Source: Akanthomyces muscarius (Eukaryota > Ascomycota > Sordariomycetes > Hypocreales > Cordycipitaceae). From it: a stretch of DNA of 64,000 nt. Numbering within the stretch: position 1 is the first letter of the stretch; every line of letters begins with the position of its first letter. Shown here in pieces: positions 1-10,453 of the stretch. The translations under genes were made by a program, and so were the position numbers. Below the pieces are notes generated by a model. That model was not told the origin of the DNA, made no database searches, and was given only the letters and a program-made list of their open reading frames with translations. The stretch is taken from positions 1 to 64,000 of the forward strand of contig NC_079244.1 of the NCBI RefSeq assembly GCF_028009165.1, read 5' to 3'.

Positions 1-660
1 TAGGGCTTCTTCTATAGGGAACTTGAAAACATAGCTTAGGGTCTAGGTTTAGGTCTAGGTTAGGGTTTGAACGTGTCTTTTAACGCGAATTATTTCCGCT
101 AGCGCGAAAATATAAGTCCTTTATAGTACTTTTAAATGTAGGGTCTAGGTTTGGGTTTAGGTTAGGGTCTCTTCTATAAGGAACGTAAAAAGTAGCTTAG
201 GGTTTAGGTTTGGGTTTAGGTTAGGGTTTCTTCTATAGGGAATGTAAAAAGTAGCTTAGGGTCTAGGTTTAGGTCTAGGTTAGGGTTTAAACGTGTCTTT
301 TAACGCGAATTATTTCCGCTAGCGCGAAAATATAAGTCCTTTATAGTACTTTTAAATGTAGGGTCTAGGTTTGGGTTTAGGTTAGGGTTTCTTCTATAAG
401 GAACTTAAAATAATAGGGTAGGGTCTAGGTTTAGGTCTAGGTTAGGGTTGCTTTTAGAAGGATCTTAAAAATATAGCTTAGGGTCTAGGTTAGGGTTGGA
501 CTTAGGGTTACTTCTATAAGGAATAGAAAAAGTAGCTTAGGGTCTAGGTTAGGGTTAGATATAGGGTGGCTTCTTTAAGGGACGTTAAAGGTAGTATAGG
601 GTTTAGGGTAGGGTTAGACGTAAAGTGGCTTCTATAATATATAGAAGAAAGTAGTGTAAA
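1..660 (+). repeat. Telomere-like minisatellite in 5' region of element A
   Basis: About 60-bp units combine a G-strand telomere-like string (GGTCTAGGTTTGGG, TTAGGTTAGGG) with CTTCTATAGGGAAC-type spacers. Two longer inserts at about 70-133 and 288-351 contain TTTAACGCGAATTATTTCCG. Units decay progressively toward the 3' side, with more TA after position 600. The TTAGGG-like strand is the plus strand here, the opposite of the CCCTAA found at the element's 3' end. Confidence 0.85.
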
Positions 661-1194
661 GTATAGGGTAGGGTCTTATATAAAATAAGATATAGTAGTA
701 AGAAGAAAAGAAAGAACTATAAAGTGTAAGATAGAGTAAAAAGGTTTAATAATAGTATAGTACTCTACTAAAAAGAACTAGAATATAAGTAAAATAGGGT
801 TTTATACTAGAATATAATAGTAAAGTAAATATAGAGTCTAGTTATATAGAATATAGTAAAGTAGTAAAAGGATCTCTTTTATTTCTCTATTAATAAAGAG
901 ACTATAATATAAAGATAAATACTAAAAATCTTTAAATTATATAGTATCTTAAATAGAAAAAAAGAACTACTATGAAAAATAATAGAAAGTAACTAAATAG
1001 TATAATAAGATAAGGCTTATTTTATAGAAAAAGTCCTTTTTATATTTACTAGTATATAGAATAAGGTAGAATAGAAAGGTACTTTTAGTATAGGGTAAGG
1101 GAATAAAAAAATAAAATAAAAAACTAGTTTAATTTAAAAAAGAAATAGAAATAGTAAATAGAAAAGTAATATAGATAGCTAAAAATAACCCTAA
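661..1194. other. AT-rich part of element A leader
   Basis: TA-dominated sequence without open frames. A recognisable counterpart lies in elements B (about 21900-22435) and C (about 25920-26218), so it belongs to the element leader and not to the host. I see no gene or RNA in it. Confidence 0.6.
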
Positions 1195-1440
1195 AAGAGT
1201 GTTAGTTACCTTCTAAGACAGGTAGGGGTCCTATAGGCGCTAGAAACAGGGGTCGAACTACGTGGGTAGCCCTGTACGACATGGAGAGCCCTGTAGAGAG
1301 CTGAAAACAGGCCGGGAAGAGTGCTAGTTGCCTTCCGAGACAGGTAGGGGTCCTAGGGCGCTGGAAACAGGGGTCTAGTTACGTGGGTAGCCCTGGGAGA
1401 CATGGAGAGCCCTGTAGAGAGCTGAAAATAGGCCGGGAAG
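1195..1440 (+). repeat. Two tandem ~121-bp units in leader
   Basis: Two adjacent units, starting near 1195 and 1317, each contain GACAGGTAGGGGTCCT, GGAAACAGGGGTC, TACGTGGGTAGCCCTG and GAGAGCTGAAAACAGGC-type strings. The same pair occurs in B (about 22435-22686) and C (about 26219-26470). Function unknown; the conservation across copies suggests a structured or regulatory part of the leader. Confidence 0.75.
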
Positions 1441-1524
1441 AGTGTAAAGGCTGTGAAATTGCCTTGTGAGACTTAGAAGGGCCTAGATTCACCCTAGAAG
1501 ACCTGTTAGAGTCTTTCCGAGGCC

Positions 1525-1610
1525 TTTCTAGCTATATAATACCTTTCTTTCCCTCTTTCTTCCTTCCTTCTCTCCCTTACACACACACTTCTTCTTTTCT
1601 TTGTTTTTCT
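1525..1610 (+). promoter_or_regulatory. Putative Pol II core promoter of element A
   Basis: TATATAAT at 1533-1540 is followed at once by a CT-rich run (CTTTCTTTCCCTC and on), a layout typical of fungal promoters. The box and CT run are identical in B (TATATAAT 22775-22782) and C (26560-26567). If used, transcripts would start roughly 1.1 kb upstream of the enzyme frame and would leave the telomere-like minisatellite out of the RNA. Inference from sequence only. Confidence 0.45.
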
Positions 1611-1784
1611 ACCTCTTCTAAGTAGTCTTTCTACTTACCCTCTTTCTTCTTAAAGAAAACATATCTTCCCTTTTTTACTAAGCACTTCTCTACTCTTTAC
1701 TCTCTACCCTTTACTTCCTACTCTTTACTCTCTATCCTTTTTACCTCTTTACTTTTACTTACCTACCTTTACCTTATTATAAGG

Positions 1785-2215
1785 TCCTTTCTATTAGAGA
1801 ATACTTTTATTCTCTTTAGATACCTTTCTCTACTAGAAGATACTTAGTATTTTCTACTAGATGTCCTATCTCTCTATAAAGGATACCTAGTATCTTTATA
1901 GACGTCCTATCTATCTACTAGAAGTACACTTTAGAAGTCCTTTCTAGTAGATTTATCCAGTAGAGGCACACTTTAGAAGTACCCTCTAGTATATACCTCT
2001 TTCTACTAGAAGAATCTTGGTTTTTCTAGTAGGTGGCCTCTCTCTTACCTACTTTTTAAAATACACTTTATAAGTGCCTTTTACTAGTATACTGTCCTAT
2101 CTTAGCCTTTCTAGCTATAAAGAAGTACCTAGTACTTTTAGTAGCTAAAAGGGTTCTCTTTTTACTAGAAGTACACTTTAGAAGTCCCTTCTAGTAGAAA
2201 TCCTTTTCTTATAAG
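1785..2215 (+). repeat. Run of 7-9 short stem-loops in leader of element A
   Basis: Consecutive imperfect inverted repeats of about 35-40 nt. Examples are CTACTAGAAGATAC with GTATTTTCTACTAG, CTATAAAGGATAC with GTATCTTTATAG, TACTAGAAG with CTTTCTAGTAG, and CTATAAAGAAGTAC with GTACTTTTAGTAG. Homologous runs are at 23060-23490 (B) and 26820-27190 (C). The bases differ between copies but pairing is largely kept. Confidence 0.7.
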
Positions 2216-2399
2216 AAAGGCTGTGTTTTTTTTTATACCTTTTCCTGCTTTCTATAGTAACTACCACTATAAATAGCCCTCTAGAAGCCTTCTAGCACCT
2301 CTTATAGCTCTATCCACTATAACAGGTCTTAGAAGTGTCTTTAGCGGCCTCTTTCTAGTACTAGTACCTATAATAGTAGCGCTAAGGCGTCCATAACAC

Positions 2400-2665
2400 A
2401 CGTCGGCACACGTTGGCACACGCCAGCACACGCCCGGAGCCGCCAGCAGCCTTCCGGCACACGCCCGAAGCCGCTAGCAGCCTTCCAGCACACGTCGGCA
2501 CACGTTGGCACACGCCAGCACACGCCAGCACACGCCTGAAGCCTCCAGCAGCCTTCCGGCACACGCCAGCACACGCCCGAAGCCGCCAGCAGCCTTCCGG
2601 CACACGCCCGAAGCCGCTAGCAGCCTTCTGGCACACGCCCATAGCCGCCAGCAGCCTCCAGCACT
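2400..2665 (+). repeat. CACACGCC minisatellite just upstream of enzyme frame
   Basis: Units of 10 bp (CACACGCCAG and variants) alternate with CCGAAGCCGCCAGCAGCCTTC-like blocks. It can be read as an open frame on both strands, but the peptides are pure repeat. The region is longer and purer in B (23669-24030) and shorter in C (27204-27350), so copy number varies. Confidence 0.8.
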
Positions 2666-2682
2666 GGCCCAAGGCCGCTACG

Positions 2683-5600
2683 ATGGCAAAGGACAGGTGC
2701 CCGACCTGTAAAGGCTGGTACGCTGACTTGCTCGACCATATACGCAAAAACCACCCCCAAGCCCACTATACGGACCGTCAGTTGCAAATTACAGGCCTTG
2801 TTAGCTGCCCGGACTGTGGCACAGCCTGCCGTGGCCGCCACGGCGTGGCAACCCACAGAGCCAAGGTCCACGGCGTTAAAGGAACCTCCCAGGTCTCTAC
2901 ACTTCCACGGGTACACACACAGCCTATACAAGTCAAAGAGCCCTCCCCAACGCCCTCCAACGACTCGACCCTCCCTATAGACCTCCTAGTACACCTAGAA
3001 GGCTCTATACAGGACCCGGAACCCTCTCCAACCCCCTCAGAAGGCCTCTACGACAGCCTAGAAGACTCCCTGGCACCCTCTATCGAGCTAGGAGACGCTG
3101 GAAGCTGTACGCCAGCCTCCCAGGTCTCCTCCGTACCTGTGGAAGACTCTCCAGCGCCCTCTAGCGACCCTTTCGCCTCCGAAGACGACGTTCCAGCGCC
3201 TTCCCAGGCTATCCAGGTCCAAATAGGCACAAAAAGACGCCTATCAGGACCTTCAGAGGGTCCTAGACCTGCTAGAAGACCCGTCCCACCTGCAAAGGAC
3301 GCCCCTAGCAGCCAGGAAGAGACAATCCGAGCCCCAGAGAGGCTAGCAGGCCTCCACAGCTCTATCAACACATCCCAGGCCGCTGCCTGGTTCGAACCAC
3401 CCACCCCAGCACAAAGACCTACCCTATACATATCCTCCCCGAGCGCCCAGGAGGCCCACACGGCTACTCTAGCACCTATACTCGCCAAAACAGCTATACA
3501 GCAGCTACAACGCTTTATGAAGGTACCTATACCGACCTATAAGCTCCGACCTAGGCCTGCCCGGATCTTCCATCTAGTAGCGAACCGGCTTGCTGTAAAA
3601 TTCGTCGCTAGGCCTTCGGAAACAACCCTCCTACACTTCCTACTACTCCCTAGGATCCTAGGGCTCGGGTTAGAGTAGGGAAACCTCCCTAGGCTCTTAA
3701 AGGACTATCCAGACAACCTAGATACCCTAGAGGTCCCTACCTACCCTATACGAGAAGACACGTCCTTCTCTACCGCCGAAAAGAAGGCTACACACCTTCT
3801 AGAAGCCGGTTTCTTAGGAAGAGCGTCTAGGACGATAGTGGACAATTCGCCACTAGCGCCTATAGACGCCTCTACCCTAGAGACCCTCCGTCAGAAACAC
3901 CCTATAGGGCCTTCTGACCCCTTCAACTCCCCAACAAGCCCGTCTCCAGGCCAGAAGATCCCTATAGAAGCGATCCTATCCACTATAAGCTCTATAAGCA
4001 GGGAAAAGGCCGCCGGACCGTCCGGCTGGACCCGGTACCTGCTAGACATCGCTATAGCGAAGGATTCAGCGGTCCTAGAGCTCCTACGGCTGCTGGCGGA
4101 CATGATACGGCAAGGCACAGCACCTGGAAAGGACCTCCTAACGTCCTCACGGCTTATTGCCCTGAAGAAGAAGGACGGGGGTATAAGACCTATCGCGATA
4201 GGCGATATACTCTATAGGGTAGCTACGAAAGCGATCCTAGCTACCCTATACCAGGACGGCATGCTCCTACCGAACCAACTAGGCGTTGGAAGCCCGGGAG
4301 GCGTGGAACCAGCGATCTTCCTCCTTTCAGAGGCAATTACAGGGGGGAATAAGCTAAAAGCACGCTCTATCGGCTCGTTAGACGCCGAAAACGCCTTTAA
4401 CGCCCTCCCTCGGAAGGCTATAGCGGCTGCTGTTAGCCTCTATGCCCCTGTATTTTACAGGTCAGCACAGTGGGCGTATAACCACGCCGCGGTACTCTTC
4501 CTAGAGGACGGAAGCACTATAGCGAGCTCTTCAGGGGTACGCCAGGGAGACCCTCTTAGCGCCTTTATCTGGTCCCTAGCGTACCGCCCTACCCTAGAGG
4601 CTGCACAGAAGGCCCTGCCAAAGGACGTCTTTATCTCGTACCTAGATGATACCTATATTATCTCTAGAGAGAAGGACCCTAGGGAAAAGGTCTTCCAGGC
4701 CTTCCACGGGTCCCCAATCAAGCTAAACCCCTACAAATCCACCTTTTATACCCTAGAAGAGGTCAGAAAAGAAGGACTCAACGCCCTAGGAACCTATATA
4801 GGCCCCCTAGAGCAAAGAAGAGCCTTCCTACAGGGTAAGATAGATACTCTTAAGAGAGTCTTATCTACTCTAGAGAATATGCCTAAACAGCATGCTCTCC
4901 TTCTCCTACGAGGAAGTATTACCTTCCTACTTAGGCACCTTCTCAGGCAGCTAGCTCCTAGTGGCCTGGAAGACCTATACTACGAAATCGACCGCCTTAC
5001 CCTACACACCGTCGAAAAGCTCGCCTCGAAAGATCCCTCAGCACCTATCCAAGCCAACCAGGACCTTCTAGCCCTCCCAACACGTATGGGAGGCCTAGGA
5101 CTTACCCTATACGCGGAGATGCCTTACACACACTATAGCCACGCCCAGAAAGCGTCCTCTATAGTGCTCGACGGCTTCCAGAGAGGCCCCCTCCTCTCTA
5201 GCGCCCCTATAGCGCTCCCAACAGACCTCCCAGCGGACCTAGCGTCCTTCCCAGCGCCTAGCTGGGGCGTGCAGGTACCCCTGGAAGCCCCGGAAGGGCC
5301 CGGACAGGTCCGAATCCCCCCAGATAAGCCCTCTATAAAGGACATCAACCAGGGAAGGCTCCAGAGGGTCAAGGACCAGCTTACCCTACACGGACAACGG
5401 GCCCTACTGGAAAATTCGACCTACCTTAGCCGGAAGTGGCTGGAAGTGCTGCCAACATCAAAACAAACCAAACTAGCAGACTTCCAAGTCACAGAAGGCC
5501 TTAGGGTACGTCTTATTCTTCCTGTACGCCCACTTAACGTACCCTGTACCTACTGTGGCTCTATAGTCACGATAGGACACGAGGATACCTGTAAAGGCGC

Positions 5601-6687
5601 TGAAAGGCACTGGCAAATCCGCCATAACGCCATCGTCAGGGCCCTGTTCAACGCAACCGTTGCTACCCTGGACCCAAAGCTCGAGCCGAAGCTCCAGGGT
5701 AACCAGGACCTCCGCCCAGACCTATCCACAACCTTAAATGGCTCGGTTAGGTACTATGACGTCCAAATTGTCGCTATAAACAAGGCGTCAGCACGAGAGG
5801 ACCCCCAGAAGGCCCTACAGGAGGCTGCAGACGCTAAAAGGGCTAAATACAGGTCCCTAGGACCCCAATTTTACCCGATTATTATCTCTGCTGGTGGCCT
5901 AATGGAAAAGGCAACCACAAAGACCTATAAGGACCTGCAGACCACTATAGGACCTGTGGCAGCTACCTGGCTGGACACAATGGTCTCTTTAGCGCTCTAC
6001 AAGGCCCGGGTACACTCTAGCGCCTCTATCGCTAGGAAGCAGCCGCCTCCTAGCACCTCGTGGGCCGCTATACGCGAAGGGCTCCGGGGAGGACCTGCCA
6101 CACAGACCCTCATGCCCCCCCAGCACGTCCAGCGGTCCTTTCAGCGCTCTTCAGCGCCTATAACAGCCGCCCAGCGCCCGTCAGTGCCTGCAGCAGCCGC
6201 CCAGCGCTCTTTAGTGCCTGCAGCAGCCGCCCAGCGCTCTTCAGTGCCTGTAGCAGCCACCCAGCGCCCGTCAGTGCCTGCAGCAGCCGCCCAGCGCCCG
6301 TCAGTGCCTGCAACAGCCGCCCAGCGCCCGTCAGTGCCAGCAACAGCCGCCCAGCGCCCTTCAGAGCCTACAGCAGCCGCCCAGCGCCCCACGGGCGCCT
6401 CCCGGTACATGCAGCACCTGTTAGAAGGAACCCAGCGCTCTCTAGCGCCTTCAGAAGGCTCCCAGCCACCGGAAACCTCGTCCCAGCGCTTCCAGAGGGA
6501 ATACAAGGCTATGACAGCCGCCCAGAAGGCCCGGAACAGAGCCGCCAAGGGCCTGCCGGACCTCCCCTCCCCGCCGCCGCCCCTCCGGCGCTCCCAGCGC
6601 TCTACAACAGCCTCCCAGCAGCCACCCCAGCGCTCCCAGCGGTCAACCAGCTCCCCAACTGCCTCCCAGCAGCTCCTAGGCAGCTAA
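2683..6687 (+). pseudogene. Retrotransposon protein of element A: zinc fingers, reverse transcriptase, endonuclease (one stop)
   Basis: A 1335-codon frame, interrupted once by TAG at 3676-3678 where element C reads CAG. ATG 2683 is chosen because C begins at the same ATG and everything upstream is repeat. Order: two C2H2 fingers (C6-C9-H19-H24 and C42-C45-H58-H63); a low-complexity P/S-rich linker; reverse transcriptase with KKKDGGIRPIAIGD, DAENAFNALPRKA (motif A), SGVRQGDPLSAF (motif B) and YLDDTYI (motif C); a CX2CX7HX3C knuckle (CTYC...H...C); then a restriction-enzyme-like endonuclease with RPDL, YYDVQI and KRAKY. A repeat-rich tail of 10-residue units ends the protein. It should nick the target and copy the element RNA there, as R2 and MoTeR1 proteins do. 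The stop is a C-to-T change in a CpA context, typical of light RIP. Confidence 0.9.
6160..6395 (+). repeat. 30-bp coding minisatellite, 8 units
   Basis: Ten-residue units of the type AAAQRPSVPA in the C-terminal tail of the retrotransposon protein. Element A has eight units and element C six (about 30870-31045). The 60-bp difference equals exactly the length difference of the two frames (4005 versus 3945 nt). Confidence 0.85.
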
Positions 6688-6734
6688 GAGCCACTATAAC
6701 GCCCCTCTACCCACTATAACACCTATAGTAACAC

Positions 6735-6950
6735 CCTCTACCAGCTAGAACACACATTCTAGCACCTTCTAGCAGCTAGAACACACACTCTAGCGCCTTC
6801 TAAGCAGCTAGAACACACGCTCTAGCACCTTCTAGCAGCTAGAACACACACTCTAGCGCCTCTAGCAGCCAGAACACGCGCTCTAGCACCTCTATCAGCT
6901 AGAACCCACGTCCTAGCACCTTCTATAGCTAGAACACATATTCTAGCACC
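6735..6950 (+). repeat. Seven tandem stem-loops in 3' UTR of element A
   Basis: A ~33-bp unit repeats seven times; each contains AGCTAGAACACACA followed by TTCTAGC or CTCTAGC, giving a 6-7 bp stem around a CA-rich loop. The array is kept in element C (31388-31605) and absent from B. Possible role in RNA stability or protein binding; unknown. Confidence 0.75.
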
Positions 6951-7039
6951 CCCCCTCCACCTACCCTATACCACCCACCCTATACTACCTACCCTATACT
7001 CTCTTTCTTAGGACACTCTCCTCTTTACTTTCTTTCCTT

Positions 7040-7124
7040 ACTATTACTTTCTCTAAATGTATTATTAGAAAATTCCCGAGCGAGCTAGCTTAGATAACTC
7101 AATTTACAGTTTCTAACCCTAACC
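7040..7124 (+). promoter_or_regulatory. Conserved 3' terminus of element and telomere junction
   Basis: The stretch beginning CTCTAAATGTATTATTAG and ending CAATTTACAGTTT is shared by A, B (24706-24769) and C (31700-31754; C has a short deletion after CCCGAG). It is followed directly by CTAACCCTAA in all three. In target-primed elements the 3' end is what the enzyme recognises, so this ~65-bp block is the likely enzyme-binding tail and CCCUAA the part that pairs with the telomeric G strand (inference). Confidence 0.75.
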
Positions 7125-8989
7125 ACTACCCCCACCCTCCAAAAATTTATACTTCAACCACAACTTCAACTTCAACTTCAACTTCAACCTAACACTAACT
7201 TCTCAACCTCACTTCACTTTCTACACAAACTACACTTCAACTTCAACTTCACTTTTAACACAAACTACACTTCAACTTCAACTTCAACACAAACTACACT
7301 TTCAGAGGTTAAGAGGCTAAAAGGCTAAAAGGCAAGAAAGTAGAAAAGGTAAAGAGCTAAAAAGCTGAAGAGGGAAAGAGGTAAAGAGGCACAGACGTAA
7401 AGTAGTAGAGACGTAAACAGGCTCACTACAGCTCCAGCTCCAGAAGCACAAGCCCCGCACGTTGCACCAGCCGTACTCCAACCTCCTGTGTGAAGAAGCC
7501 GTCTGCTAAGGAAAAAAGCAGCAAAAGGCTTGCCTCACACCTTGTCCACCCACAAGAAAGGAAAGAGAAGCGAAAGGGTGGGAGGGCGGAAGTGAAGGGG
7601 GAGGGCGCTCTCGGCAACGAGTTGCGAAGACAGGCGTAGGCACTGACACTCTTAGGACCAGTCCTCTACACAACCCTTGACCCTACTCTAGGCATAACTT
7701 ACACTCAGGGTTGGTGTTAGGGTACGCCAGGGTTAGGGTTCTGTTAGGGTTGTCCGTTGAGAGTAGTGACTAGGTCTCTGCTTCAACTTGTAGCTCCAAA
7801 AACACGCGCTTCCCGTTCCAGCGAAGATGTACTGGTCCCGCCTCCAGTGCCCTAAGCTCTGTCACCGAGGAAGAAGGACAGAGAGCGAAAGACTCTCCTC
7901 GCACGCTGTCCACCGGAAGGAAGAAAGGAAGGAAGAGACGTAAGAGGGTCGGATGGTTAGTGTCTAGACTGTTTCAGCGAGGGGTTACGAAGAGAGGGTC
8001 AAAACAATCCTCCGTCTTCCCCTTCACCCTGCTGCACGCACTTTGTCTCGCAGCGCCCTAACCCTAAGTGGAAGGGTTATGGTTGGTGTTGGTGTTGGCG
8101 TTACGGCTCGGGTGAGGGTGAGGCTGAGGGAGAAAGGGAAGGAGGGGCGGGTAGGGGCGGGAAAGGAAGAGGAACAGGACAGCAGCAACGAAAGGAGTAA
8201 CTAAAAAAAAATGGTAGAGTTTAGTTAACGAGAAAAACTAAACAGGCAAAAAAAAGAGAGGGACCGGGACTGAGACAAAGAACTGGAAACCCAAAAAAAA
8301 AGGGGGGGGAAGAAAAGAAGAAAAGGAAAAAGAGCTGAGCAGAACAGGCTACTAGAATATACTCTTAGTCCGTGCATTATGAGTCTTTCGTGAAGACTGT
8401 CCTACTTCACCAACTAGTTTTCATCAACTCATTAACTGCTACACCGAACCCTACCCTGCAGCACTTATACAGTTACGATCTGCTTATTGGTTGGCATAAT
8501 ACGAAGCGCCTCGCTGCGCCATGCCGCGTGGTTTGAATATTTGCTCTCGCCATGTTTTTTTTTCATCGCTAATCCATACCCGGGCCGTAACGAGCCAGGC
8601 CCGCTGCCTGGCGCCGTCCTCCCGATCAGATTCGGCTCAAAGCAGCTTCGCTTGATTTTCTTTTGGGACAAGATACTTAGGCAGTTGGGTTGGAGGCGTT
8701 GTACAGAGTATTGTAGAGGGTCTATTGAAGAATCCCATTTGAGCTCTTGAATGTAGTGGCCTTCCCTATATCCACCATGCTTTTGTTTGTAGTACGAACC
8801 TTTGGCTCATCCGCATTGCGATCCTGTAGATTATTCGCAGCGCAGCTTTGCGCCCTATGCCTGGCCATACCCTGAACTGGACACAATACTCAGAGAATCA
8901 CAGCTTGGCAACAGCTTTGGTCTAGATGCCAGCTCAGCGGTGCGGCTCTATATCACACAATCGATGTTTTTTAAAAACCCTTTTCTTTT
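7125..8989. other. Subtelomeric low-complexity DNA, no gene
   Basis: Directly after the telomere stub come CAACTT-type hexamer repeats (about 7150-7300), purine-rich GGCTAAAA repeats (7310-7400), scattered TTAGGG strings (7705-7755), TAACCCTAAG at about 8048, then G/T-rich and A-rich runs (8080-8330). The part from 8470 to 8989 is ordinary complex sequence, but no open frame shows a recognisable domain. It is not present beside copy 2 of the segment. Confidence 0.6.
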
Positions 8990-8992
8990 AAA

Positions 8993-9999
8993 TCAACCAT
9001 CCGCTGAAAACTCCTCTTTGGCTGGGGCAACTGCTTGCAACTCGGCGCCTTCTTCTGCTTCGCATTTGCTGCACGAACAGTGAAACCCCCACAACGAGCG
9101 TAAATGCTGGCGGCGTGATTGGAGGGCCATCGCGGGCTGCAGATACGATATTGTGATTTCTGTCCCGGCGAAAATCGTCGTCGTAGCCGTCACATATTGC
9201 GTAAGGGAAGCCACATCGAAATGATATGCAGCGTTGGGCCCGCAGTCGTGGTTCAGCATCTTCCATAGGTCAGCGTCTGAGTGGTGCTAGATCTCGCGCT
9301 AGCCTGTCAGTGTGGTGCGCCACGTACTGAAATATCCGGGAAAACGGCGTGGTATGCCTTGTCCCCGACCATCACCGCAAACGCGTTGGTTCGAATCCGA
9401 TCCGTCAAGGCGTCGACTTGCCCAGCACCGTCTAGCTGCCAAAACATGGAGCGCGTTCGTAGAGGCAGTGCGGCGACCGCCTCGTGGTGAACCTCCACCC
9501 ACTGCGCCCTGTCCAGGTCTGTGTACACGTCCAAGTCAAGCAGCAGCACCGGCCGACGAGCCATGACTACATCTCCGCGCTGCAGCGTCCGCGTAGCGAT
9601 CAGACCGCGGCCCCGGCCGGGAGTGTTGACCACGTCGAGCAAGCCGGCCTCTTCCGTGTTTTGCGTGGAAAAAGCATCTTCTTCATAAAACGCCGCTAGT
9701 CGTCCAAGGTAGTCGGCCTGGTCGGCTGTTCCCAGTACGCCTATGCCGCCGTGACTTCCAAACTCGTGCGAAGAATATAGATGAAAAGAGCCTAAGGACT
9801 TTTGCAACCTGGCCGGTAGCGCCTTTCGCCCTAGTGTTAGACGTCGCAGCACGCCCGGCGCTGGGCAATTGGTCCCCTCGGCTTGCCGCGCATAGGGCCA
9901 TCCGGCCGACAGAAGCCGTGGCGCCCACAAGCACGCTGTACAATCACGTACCTGATCTGTGAGCAGCAGCAAAGAAGGCAGCAGTCCCGAGAGCTTCAT
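8993..9999 (-). CDS. SET-domain protein, two exons, apparently cut short
   Basis: Join of 9999..9328 and 9259..8993, 312 residues. The 68-bp intron has donor GTACGT and ends GGAAG; splicing joins FPDIS to MLNHDC. ATG 9999 is chosen because it opens a signal-peptide-like leader (MKLSGLLPSLLLL); an in-frame ATG at 10077 is possible. The SET domain runs from about residue 120 to the end: GRGRGLIATRTLQRGDVV, the catalytic LNHDCGPNAAYHFD, GTEITISYL, then a cysteine-rich post-SET-like WGFHCSCSKC. SET proteins methylate lysines of histones or other proteins; the leader sequence, common in one fungal SET group, leaves location open. The stop lies at the left edge of the duplicated segment. Related fungal proteins usually go on well past the SET domain (family knowledge), so the 3' end was probably lost. 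Confidence 0.75.
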
Positions 10000-10453
10000 G
10001 TCTGGCAGACGAAATGCATCCGCGCACGAGCGTACGTTGACGCTCTTTTCATGGTACGGTCGGAAGGGAGGAGACATCGGAAAGGACTGTATCGTCCGTC
10101 CGGACCGCCATACGAGCCACCTTGACACGGCTTCATCTTACGGTGGCGCCGGTGGCCTACCCCACCACGCCGTTGAGCGCTAATGCAGACTTGTATGGAA
10201 GCTTAGCTTAAGCTTGTCCTAGTGGCGTACAGGGCTTAGGTAGCCCTGCAGCCTGATTTTTTCCGTGGTAGCATGCGCTTTTGCTACGCTGGTGGCGCGT
10301 GACTGTTGTTCTTGTCATAGCCTCGTGAAGCCGAGACGATCGATGGCCTGCTCATTTCCCGATGGGCCTATACAGTCATATACAGGGCGGGGCGTGTGGT
10401 GCCAGGTCTGACCAGGGTTGTCCATTGGAGTTTGGAAGCAGAGCGAGTGTGGC

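Larger units (their letters stand above)
1..7124 (+). mobile_element. Telomeric non-LTR retrotransposon, element A (5' end cut by window)
   Basis: Autonomous MoTeR-like element. From 5' to 3' it holds a telomere-like minisatellite (1-660), an AT-rich tract, two tandem 121-bp units, a TATA box with CT-rich run, a run of stem-loops, a CACACGCC minisatellite, one long enzyme frame (2683-6687), seven 3' UTR stem-loops, and a conserved 3' tail ending in CTAACCCTAACC. The same order recurs in element C (24798-31767), and the 5' half and 3' tail recur in element B (20721-24797). Zinc fingers, reverse transcriptase and a restriction-enzyme-like endonuclease place it in the R2/CRE/MoTeR branch of non-LTR elements. 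The frame carries a single stop, so this copy is probably inactive but young. Assignment to a MoTeR-like group rests on telomere repeats at the end and the endonuclease type, not on a database match. Confidence 0.88.

Noticed and set aside
1..660. A functional telomere at the left window edge
   Set aside because: The repeats are degenerate, in G-strand orientation on the plus strand, and recur inside elements B and C as part of the leader.
2368..2747. Open frames of 60-130 codons on both strands in the CACACGCC repeat
   Set aside because: Pure repeat translations (CAGVCWRV or AHASTRQHTP types); the element's own frame starts downstream at 2683.
6060..6719. Second plus-strand frame over the end of the enzyme gene
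   Set aside because: Out-of-frame reading of the 30-bp coding repeat; the zinc-finger/RT/endonuclease frame is the real one.
9883..10183. Plus-strand frames over the start of the SET gene
   Set aside because: Opposite-strand shadows; the minus-strand SET motifs and splice sites are specific.
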